NCBI RefSeq assembly: GCF_932274485.2
Contig: NC_065881.2
Location: 76,324,702-76,388,701 of the forward strand
DNA: 64,000 bases
Origin: Patella vulgata
Taxonomy: Eukaryota; Mollusca; Gastropoda; Patellidae
Reading direction: 5' to 3'
The notes beneath the pieces were generated by a model, which was not told the origin of the DNA, searched no databases, and saw only the letters and a program-made list of their open reading frames with translations. The stretch's first letter is position 1, and each line of letters begins with the position of its first letter. Shown one piece after another: positions 38,701 through 50,700 of the stretch. A program made the translations under genes and the position numbers.

Positions 38701-41700
38701 TTATAGTTAATCTGGTGCAGAAGAGTAATTCACAAAAACTTGAACTAATATATTTTAGAAATGCAGTCTTTTCATTGGCCAGTAGATACCATCTGTACTA
38801 GGAATTAAACACTCAGTCAATGAAGTGGGTGAATAAGGTCACAGCATCCCAACCATCATGCCCACTAGCTAATTATAAGTCTATATGATAGCTGTTTCTG
38901 TGTATATTCACTGATACATTGTTTATGGTAGGAGATACTGATAGGGTGACCCGTGCACTCTACTGAAAGTTGTAAACACTCAGTCAATGAAGTGGGTGAA
39001 TAAGGTCACAGCATCCCAACCATCATGCCCACTAGCTAATTATAAGTCTATATGATAGCTGTTTCTGTGTATATTCACTGATACATTGTTTATGGTAGGA
39101 GATACTGATAGGGTGACCCGTGCACTCTACTGAAAGTTGGTCTCGACACGGCTAAATGTGCATGCTTCAGTTGCGTGTCTCGAACTGATTTCTGACTACC
39201 CCGCACTCTCTTTGAGTCGATAAATAGCCATGGCACATGCAATTCTCTACAAATATATCAACTATTACAGCGGTAAAAAATCTATTGTTGACGATTTTGA
39301 ATAGCAATAAAATTTAGTTTCTTGGTTATTACAGCAGCTTTAGAAATTACGTTTGTTTTATTTTTTAAATTGCTTTATCATTAACTGTACCGTTAAGAGC
39401 GGCTTATTTTGGTTTAGTACAAATACTATCTCTGAATCACTTTCTTTAGCAGGAACATAATACTAGCAGTAGTTTCATTTTACTTTTACAAGTTTCTTAA
39501 AACAATTGTTGAGTTGTCTAAAGTGCTTATTTCTAAATTCAATTTCTTGTTCTAGCTTTCTGTTGTTTCGTAAAAAAGTAGTCTTGATTATCCCGACCTG
39601 TCAATCAGACGAAGATTGGTCGATAGACTGGTTAAGCAAGACTAATTTCAAAACAAGGGCATGTAACCTATCTTTTACTCAAAAGTGTCTGGATGTTATG
39701 GACGACACTTGGAACCAGTTATCAGTCTATTATTTATAGATGATTAATGGTCATAGCTTATTAAGTACAACGTGATCGTTTATTTATTGACTATAATTGT
39801 GTGAAACTGATTTGAGGCTTGGTATATATATAAATATTGTGGCGTAATTGTCGAGATATTTGGAGATATTTATTTATGGTGGGTCACCCTAATACTGATG
39901 CATTGTTTATGGTAGTAGAGACTGATATATTGTTTAGAGTAGGAGATACTGATACATTGTTTTCTTATGGAAGATAATTATGATACATTGTTTAGAGTAG
40001 GAGATACTGATAAATTGTTTTCTTATGGAAGATAATTATGATACATTGTTTAGAGTAGGAGATACTGATAAATTGTTTATTGCACGAGATACTACTGATA
40101 TATTGTTTTTTTATGGAAGATAATACTGATACATTGTTTAGAGTAGGAGATATTGATATATTCTTTACTATAGGAGATGCTACTGATATATTGTTTATTA
40201 TAAGAGATACTGGCACAATGTAGGAGGTACTATGTCTGATACATTGTTTATTGTAGGAGATACTGACCTGATTGAAACATATATGTAATATATAGTAATA
40301 AATGAGATGTCTGTGTAACAAGAAAATCACAAACACTCTGACTATTGGTTACTATAGCTGTTTCACGATTTAATATTTCACTACATACACCAACAGCTTG
40401 TAATAAAAACCTGAATTAAACAATATTATTATAAATCACCTTACAGTTGTTTAACAAAACTGTTTAAAAACATTTCATTAGATGAAATTTTTAATAACTT
40501 CATAGGACAGAGGAAAATATGTCCTTATTCCATTAAGCAAGAAATTATTGCTAGTATTTTAATAATACTATTGGTACAGGGTCACAATGAAGCTCATATT
40601 CTTGCAAACATTCTTTATTTCAAGAGTTCTTTAGCAGTAGGGTGGAAACCACAAGAAAAAACAAAATCAAATTAGTAACCCAGTCGAGAGACGCTCCAGA
40701 CTTTTAGGAAAACCCACCAGTTTACAACTATAGAACAGTATTTCAGAGTTTTAGCTCTGCCCCTCTGACATCACGAACGCTTGTTTGGGATACTCGATTG
40801 AACATTTCGGAATTGAATTCTCTCAATCCCCAAAATATTAAGAATCGAGTGAAAAGGGGGATTTTGGGCTAGAATGCATGTGCCGACAGTATGAGAAAAT
40901 ATCTCAACTAACCATGACAGATGAACATATTGGTTTTGTGTAATTACATCACCCCCTCGTTTGTCGGGACTCATAGAATGGTTACGGGACAGAATACCAC
41001 TTCACTCGATTGCAATTCTGTCAATTCAGGACGATCAAGACTGACAACTGAGTAACCCCCCTTGTTTTATAAAGATAAAGAATTATCTCATACATACCAA
41101 GCACAAGTTTCTTCAGGATTAATATCAGTTAAAGATACTGGTTCAGCTTTAGGCTTTATTAATTCTCTCGTTAAACACAGTGGTAGATTTAACTCTAACA
41201 ATCGTGACAACATCACTTCTTCTTTTGACTGGGCCATTAAAACACGTAATATAGCTAACACTAAACATAACCATCTCTGTAAACCTTCTACACAACTCTG
41301 AAAATGTCAAAAACACATTAGCCCTTGTCAGTGGTGCAGGGCGGAGGGCCTGACAATCTGGTTAAAACACAGATCCTATTTCGTTTCGTTTTTTATAATT
41401 CAAAATTTCGTTTTACTTGTCTTTACTACACTAGGATCTGGTTGAAGGGAGGGATAAGCCAATGAAACAGTCTGTTACAACGAATTCTTGGCGTGCCATG
41501 CACAGAACTGTGGGTAAACCACTAGAAACGCCCACTCTGATTGATTGATTAATCAATGTCTGACGTCATAGGGTCAAAAGCTGCTCGTACGACCCCTGAC
41601 ACAACCTTCGAGTACAACTTGTCAGATCTTCATGTAGTGTAGGCCGTCGAAAGTATAAAAAAAACGAAATGAAATATCTGTATTTTAATCCGATTGAGGG

Positions 41701-44700
41701 CCTGGCAAGGACAGTGTCTAGTTGACAAACCCGAGGTCCAGTATACATATTGGCATGCACGTATAAAAGAACACTTGACAGTTGGATATTTGAAATAAGA
41801 ATACACCATATTGCCGCCGACCGGGCAAAATTTCCCTCATGGCACTGTTTGGCATATATCCATCCTATTTAGCCCACAAGTCAATTCAGAAAAGTAAGAT
41901 GTTAAACCCCATTTCATTTCATTTCAAAAACACATTACATATTTCATAATGAACAATAAGTTATAAGTCTATTCCCAAATGCACGCTATATTTATTCTTC
42001 CTCTTCCAACCACCCGAGTCACAATAATAGCTGTAACTATTTAAGGACTGTATACTAGTTATTTGATTTGGATTAGCCCAGTCGGAGCAGAACAGTAAAC
42101 CCCATTTCATTTATTTGACTTGTATGGTGGTTTGAGACATTCTAGGAAGCAGTAGTTTCAGGCCTTTTTCAAAAATAAGATCCAAATTTCAATGTAAAAA
42201 GAATATTCTCTCGTTTTTTCAAGGAAGTTGAGTAGTCTCTCTTTACTTGTACTTGGTGCTTGAGGGTATAGTCCTTGACTGTGGTCACCGCGTTTATTTT
42301 TGTATAAATTTTCAATCGATGAAAAACACTTTAATTACAATCCAAAACAATTTGATTACAAAATACACTAGATTACTGTGCTTAAAAAATATTAATTGGT
42401 AACCCTTGATTACAATTACAAATCATGATTACCAGGTCTGAGAAGAAGTAACTATTTCAAAGATAAGACATATTACAAAGATAGGTTGCCAGGCAACGAA
42501 ACATACGCCCAGAGCAGCTAAGTATTTCAAAGATAGATATATATTACGAAAACAATGACTTTAACCTCTGTAATTCACCATCACCACATCATCATCATTT
42601 AGATACTTACAATATCACCTGGTGGTGCTAGTAATGTCTTGAGTAGAATATCTACAGGTCTAAATACACTTGGTGCTACACACTCAAATAACTGATGTAA
42701 AACATCCAAGCTTTTACCACAATCCATATTTATCTATAAAATAGAAAGAATCCATATTTATCTATTGGACAATCTATATTTATCTATAAAATAGAAACAA
42801 TCCATATTTATCTATAAAATAGAAACAATCTATATGCATCCATTGAACAATTTATATTTATCTATTAAAAAAAATAGTTAATATTTATCTATTAAATCGA
42901 GTGGTCTCACACATGTGCTTTAGATAATAAGATCTGTCATTGAGTCAAGTGGCATGGTATTGATCCCATACTTGTACAAGACAAGAAGTAGAGTTACCTG
43001 CCCCATCTTGTGGATTTTGTCCAGGTTCTACAGTTTATTACCACTGCTAATAAAGACCCCTACGCACAAACAAACTATGGAAATAAAATTGTTTTAGTTC
43101 CGAAATCACCTGATTTGTGTCGAGTGGAAATCAATTGTGTGTAAATATTTGTTTATAGATTGTCAAGTAAAACTAACCTGTTGTTTAGAAAGAGCTGGCA
43201 AAACCAGATCCATAACTTGACGAGATAATCTTTTCCATTTTTCTTCACTTTCACGATGACATTGTTGTAGGACAATCACAAACATCTCTAAAGCCTAGTG
43301 AAATAATGGGTATAGTCATATCAATAGGTTTTTCACAGGGTTATTTAAAGTTTTCAATCCGTATTGTCTATATTTCGAACAATATCTCATCTTTCACTAC
43401 TTAATCCACGATAAAATGAACTCAATTAAGATTATTAAATGTTTAACCAATAGATTAAAAATCCCTCAATCAGAGACTTTAAGAGATATGTTTAAATTCA
43501 TGGCATCGATATTGCATGAATTTGTTAAATATTCCTTTTCTAAAACTCAATCTGATTAAAACACAGATCCTATTTCGTTTCGTTTCTTTTTATAGTTCAA
43601 AGTTTTGTTTTACTTGTCCTTACTACACTAGGATCTGGAAGAGTTTTTATATAACCAGTGTTCTGGTTCATGTGAGGGATTAGCCAATGAAACGGTCTTT
43701 TACAGCTATTTTTGGTGTATGGTGCAAGGAACGGTGGGAATTCCTCCAGAAACATCAATGCTGACTGGTTTATCAAATGTCAGATGTCACAAGGTCAAAA
43801 GCCGCTAGTATGACCCCTGACGCGACGTTCCTCTACAACTGGTCAGATCTTCATTTAGTGTAGGCCATCGAAAGTATAAAAACAAAACGAAATATAGATC
43901 TGTGTTTTAATCAGATTACTAAACCTACCAACTTTATTTTTATTATTTTTATTCATCTGAATATAACATTACCTGGTAATAATTGATTAAACGTAACAAC
44001 ATGGAGACAACTACTTCTCGCTGTGTATCTTGTTCTTTACCAACCTCTGATTTAATATTACCACGTAATAAAAATAGATCATAAACTATTGGTCGTAATG
44101 CTGGGATAGCTGAAATATTTACAAAAAATAATTTTCTACTGATAAATGAATTAAAATAAAATATGATAAGTAAATACAGAATTATGATTATATCTGACCA
44201 TCATCTGCTGCAGAGAAGCATACTAAAGTTAGGCTGCCTTGAGAACAGACACTAAGCTAGTTGACCGACATTTTAAGTCCTAAATCAATGATTTTACTCG
44301 AAAACACTAAGTATACACCAAGAATTTTGAGAAGTATTTGTTCTGCTTCCATTTAAAGGAATTCAGTAGGTTTATTTAGTCTTTGTGTGTATAACAGATG
44401 TGAAACGGAGTAGAACCGCATTACAAAACAGTATACTAATTTTTGGATATGACGGCCATTCAGGACAGAGATTTATTCTCGAAGTAGATGGATCTCTGTG
44501 TGCAGAACGGCGGAGAAGTTGTCACTGAGTTATTGCACCATAATTCCTTTACCAAGCGTATACATTGGTATGTATATGATTTAACCTCATACACTCCCAA
44601 TTATGTTGGAAACAAAAGTGATGTACATGCACATCATAAAAAAACATGTTTCTGTACTGATAACTCATTTTCTTCTTGGTATACATAAATTATTTCAGGG

Positions 44701-47700
44701 ATTGTACCATAATAATAAATCATAAATTATTTCATGGATTGTACGATAATAATAAGTCATAAATTATTTCAGGGATTGTATCATAATAATAAGTCATAAA
44801 TTATTTCATGAATTGTACAAAAATAATAAGTCATAAATAATAATAATATATTGTAATAATAATAAATGGATTGTACAATAAAAGTAAGTCATAAATTATT
44901 TCATGGATTGTACCATAATAATAAGTCATAAATTCTAAAACTAGAAGTAGACATACCATGTTTAGTTGGCTGTAAACCACTAGCCATTATACCATCACAT
45001 CTATGTATAACACCTGGCATATCTATTATAACTTTACCTGGGAACTTCTCATAACTTAACATCACTAAAAACCGGAATATATGGGGAATCAACATCTCAG
45101 AATCTCTGAAAAATAATATAATTAGTATCAATGTATGATAGGTCATACAACAATGTAGACATGTAACACCTAATTATGAATGATAATTTTCTTTCAAAAA
45201 CCCTGTGTACATAGTATTATACACCACCGAAATTTACAAATGCTAAAAGTTATCTAATATCCTATCACATAAAATCGTGGGAGAGTAGTCTTAATTAAAA
45301 CTAGACCATAGCTTTTCGTGTTATTTTTGCTCTGTTTAATATCCTGACTCATAATACACCCCTACCCCCGGACAAATATAGAAGTTGAGACAGAACTCCT
45401 CTAGACCAATGGAAGCCCCTCATGGCACCAAGCTCGGGGTCCTTGAGCCCCTAAGTTCAACCCTGATTAGACTTCTAGGTCAACGAGTCTGGACTCATTT
45501 CTTTCCATGAGATGAAGGGGTAATTATAACAAGTAGCAATAACATTATTACCTTATTTGCCCCTCCTCTATATATTCAAACTGTTTTAGAACAAAACCGA
45601 TAAAGATTTGATCAGAATCTAGAAGACAGTAGTTAACACGTAACTGTACAAGTTGAGCCAGTAGATTCAATACTTGATGTTGGAGATCTAATGAACTTGT
45701 AACTGTATACTGTTTTAAAGCTTTTATCACTAACGGTTCAAATAAACGAATGTATGAAGCTATAGCTGACTGAAAGTATAACATATTCATTTCATAAATA
45801 TTTCATTAGAAAGTATCTTTTTCCCTAACTATTCAATGGCTAATATGTGTAAGTAATCGCATGTAATTAAATACAACATTTGGGTAAATGTAATTTATTT
45901 CAAAAACTGTTTAGTGCTTTTGTTCATTACATTCAAGCTCTGCCACTTTCATTTTTATTTAAACATGCACTATTACAAATAGGAGGTATTCTTCTTTTTC
46001 TAATCCTTATAATTATTTGCTATATTACTTTAATATTGTATATATAATTTCTGCAATGTCTTTCTTATAACTTACTTTATCAACTTTACTGCCAGGTTTC
46101 AATATTGCTGGTACTTTCCTCTCTACTCTTTTCTTTAACCATATTAATGGACTGAAAATACAGACAGTGGTTACTGATTTATCATAGGTATAAGATTATT
46201 ATACTAGTACCCAAACTATTCAAAAGTGGTGTTCCACAGGGTTCTGTATTAGGGGCTTAACCATTTTTACAACACTATCATTCCTTAAACAATATGGAGC
46301 AACAGTTAGATTGGATTGATGATGTAAGTACGGATTGCTGAGAATAATTTGATAATTGAGACATATAACTTACTTCTGAGTGGCATCTTGTTCTGATTGT
46401 GTTTTATCTGTAGTAGTATCTAGTGATTTTGTCAGTGTTGAATACGGTTGATTTAAACAACTCTGATATAAACCAGGTTTAAAACCAGTACCAGTTGATC
46501 GTGAAGTTCGTGATCGTTGGTTGTATGTAGATATTAATGCTGGCTCCCATTGGTTGGCAATATTAGTACCAAATAAAGCTTTTAATAACTGTGAATAAAA
46601 TCAAAGACAAATAAGGAATGAAGGCTGGAGTGCGATCAAATATATCATACTTAAACGTCAAGCAAAGAAATAGTTTATTATCAACAAGAGTACATTGGCC
46701 AATATCATTCACATTTCCATCGAGATGCAATATAACAGAGTAAGTAATGTTTCAATTTAATTAAAGAAGAATATACCTTTAGGCTCTGTGAGAGTCAATT
46801 ATTATACGACTTCATTATATTCAAAGATAATAACTATCATTATCTAAAATTTTACTTTAGAAATTTAGTAAATGTACACATGAAGAAATTTCAGAAAGAA
46901 GACTAACCTGTTGAACACATAAAACAGTGTATGTTGGTTCCAGAGAAAATGTACACTTAAAATATCCTAGGAATTCTTCTGCGTATTTACCAATATCAAA
47001 CAAAGTTGTAATCTCCAAAATTTGAGACAGAACTCGTAGAGTAACTCTCAACAAATTACAAAACTTGTCAGAATTGTTTAAATCTAAGGATGTCTGCAAA
47101 ATATAACAATATAAAAATATATATAAAGACCAAATATTACATATAACAAAGAGTCTACGTTTGACAGTGCAAACATACTACTACTGATTGTAAACATTAT
47201 AATTGCTATCTGATAATATGCTCTTGGACTGTTAATTAATTACTGTACGGGAGCAGGACAACTAGTAGTGGGACAAGGTCAATTTTTGCTACATTCTTTT
47301 TGTTTCCATAATAAATTAAATATAACAAATAAATTTATTTTATTACGTTTTGATAAAGATTACATGTACATGTATATATCCAAAATAGTTCTTTATCATC
47401 ATTTCTATACTAAATAAACAAATAAAATGGCTGACAATTGTCCAGATGGCAGTAGTCCTCACAGCAGTTGTTCCACTGGCATTCCTACTGTACATAAAAA
47501 ACCTTTCTCACCTTATAATTTGAGTAAGCCCCTTTTATCACATCAAATAATTTCATATATTGTGGTAAATTATAAAATGTTCCCAGTCCTTCTTTCTTCC
47601 CTTTCTCCTTCTCTCCTTCTTTCTGATCTGTTATATTAATATAATTTAATTTTAAAAATGAAATGAAGCATCAACAAGAAGATAAAGTTTTTTTTTAATG

Positions 47701-50700
47701 GAAATGGAAGCAGCAACAGACAAAAGTATAATAGAATCTGATCCATCATGATATTGGTGAGGAACAATTTGTAAAATCGTTTGTTTTTTTTATCTGTGTA
47801 AAAATATTCATAGAGGAGTCTTAAGATCAAGAGGGAGGTTGGATGGCCGAATGGTTAGCACGTGCGCGCTGTATCATAAGGTCTGTCATTGAGTCAACTG
47901 GCGTGATTTCGAATCCCCGGTTGTACGTGAGAAGAAGTAGGGTCGCCTGTCCAACCTCGTGGGTTTTCTCCGGGTCCTCCGGTTTCTGCCCACCGCTAAA
48001 GACCCCTAAGCGCAAGCGAATTATAGAAATAAAATTGAACCATGTGTTAGTCCTGAAATGACCTAGTTTGTGTCGAGTGGACGTTAAACCCCATTTCTCT
48101 CTCTCTCTCTTAACATCAAGTCATATTTTCTTGACTGTACTGGCTAAATATAACTAATGTAAAACATTTATCTTGTCTTAAACTGAATATTTTTCTATGA
48201 TATTTGGAAAGAAATGATCATATTTTGGGTATGATTTTAGAATCCTACATTTGAAACCAAAATAGCATCTGTATGCTTTTAAATATCCTTTGCAATAATT
48301 AAAAAATTTAAAAATACCTTTCTGTGGTGTTTTCTGTGGTGTTTTACTGTCTGCCTGAGCTGCGTTACCCGCTGGTGATGCAGCCTCCTTATCTCCCTTA
48401 ACTTTACGTTTAACTGGACTGAGAGAAGGAGCATTCGGTAAAGATGGTAATGAGGGTTTAACTTGAGGAGGACCGGGGCTTTGTTCCTCAAAGACATGAC
48501 TATAACAACTCATTAATCTGCAAAACAAAGTACCAATTTTATATTCTGATCAATATTGTAAAGGAATTATTCTGGGACTAACAAGATCATTTTTTCGGGA
48601 AAGAATTCAAGCTAATTTTCTCAATCAATTTACCTCCAACACAGGAAGAGGGGTTGCAGTAGTTGAGAAGCATGATCACCAAACCGTCCACTGATTTGTC
48701 CCAGATTCAAATTGGGGCATTGACCGAGAAGAACCTTATATTTTTTCCATGTCTGGTTCAAATTTGTAAGGGAAGTATTGCCCTGTCATTTGGATAGAAT
48801 GAAGAAAAAAAAACCTCATGTTCACATTGCTGTGCATAATAAAAAGCTCTGAACAGTGGGGATTCTTCTTCCAAGCATTGCTTGTGATAACAGAAAGAAA
48901 ATCTAACTGCATCAAAGTATTATTTCAAATGGTGTTTCATGTGTCTTATATTTTTCTCATTTGTGTGTTTACAGGAAAATTTGAAACGCTGACTTATTTC
49001 TATCGTAATGTCATATATATTTCTTGTGAAATCTTGTAGAAACGTCAAAGCGTAATAAACCATTTTAATTGTTATCCATAATTAAAGAGGATGGGGCGTA
49101 TTGGATAGCTGAATATTTTAATGCGTACACGTAAGGTTGTATGGTCCGTCCTTGAGTTGAGTGGCATGGTTTTGATCCCCTGCTTGTACGTGACAAGGAG
49201 GTTGTATGGTCCGTCCTTGAGTTGAGTGGCATGGTTTTGATCCCCTGCTTGTACGTGACAAGGAGTAAGGTTGCCTGTCCAACCTCGTGGGTTTTCTCCG
49301 TGTCCTCCAGTTTCCTCCCACTGCTGAAGACCCCTACACACAATCGTTTTATTGAAATAAAAACTGAACCACATGTTAGTCCTGAAATGACATAGCTTTT
49401 GTCGAGTGGATGCTAAACACCATTTCTCTCTCTCTATTTATCCATAAATAGTGTTTTATTTGATCATATATTCTTATTTTAACCAACCTGGCTACATGAG
49501 TTAGTAGCTGATCAATCAATGATCCTAGCTGTACATCTCCTATAGCTGCCCACTTCCCAGCATCTCCTGTACCATTTAAACTAGCTAATTCTTCACTAGA
49601 CCGCAAACATTTAAATGCTGAACCTGAAAATGATACAAGAAGGAAAAATACAAGTAAATGAAACGAAATGGTGTTTAAGGTTTTACTTTTCAGCACCAAA
49701 CCATGTAATGAAGACAGGGATACACAATGTAGTTTGTTATGCAGCAACGCTACGGCTTAGAACACAAAATCTATAAAAAGTTGCCAAAATAATACATGGA
49801 CCTTGTTTATTTTTCCCATTCGAATGACTAGACGCATCACTAATTATATGGGAAATGGAAATACCAAGAACACGATAATCAGTATTGAGGTGTTAAGATC
49901 TTTGTAAAATTAGTAATAAAATTTAAGGACAAAAATTGATAAGAAAAGAGTTCTAGACGTTAGAAAGAATAACTCTCTTTCAATTTCTTCAATTTTAACA
50001 TACCTGCCATTAAATTGCCTGTTAACTGTAGTACATCTTGATGTGCAGAGAGATCTAATGCTACAGATGATGACATGAGAACACTTATAACCATTGGTAA
50101 TGGTCCACCACCAGTTGATGAGGATAGTTCTTCTAGGCTAAATGTACTAGAAAATCCAACAGATACAGAATTAAGCATACATTATGCCAGAACTAAATCT
50201 GTCAATTGCACATCTTTCTTTAGGCCTGAAATGCTATCTAAATTATTAATTAGACATTAATTAACTTATCCAGACCATAATCAACTCTCAATGTCATCAC
50301 TAGCCTGCGATATTTACTGGATTTGAATCCTATCGGCTGATTAATGCTCATTGATATTTAAATCAAAAAATGGATAATCCAGACTATGTTTTTTATCGTA
50401 CCAACTTTAGTAATGATGATCGAGGCTAGACTTAAAATTCAATTTGATTGAAATTTTCAGCAAATTCCCTTTACATTATCTAGTTTTTAACTATTATAGT
50501 GAGAACTGCCAGCTCTTTATCTAATTTCCCTTAACCCTTTCAATGCTAGACGTAAATCCACTGCCTGTGCTAGACCCGTTTTTGACGAAAAAGAGGACTT
50601 TTGAACTAGATGCCAAACAATACTTATAAAAGCTTTTTGGGGAATTCTTTTTGTGTGTTGGGATGGGTATAAGGTTGGACTAAGAGGAAAAAATAGAATT

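Noticed and set aside
39506-39739. 77-residue plus-strand open frame in the possible transposon
   Set aside because: No recognised motif and no homologue I know; length is expected by chance.
47832-47920. tRNA gene candidate
   Set aside because: A and B boxes are present but belong to the SINE head; no complete cloverleaf with matching acceptor stem, and the SINE body follows.
49065-49374. Several overlapping open frames
   Set aside because: They arise from a family A SINE with an internal duplication.
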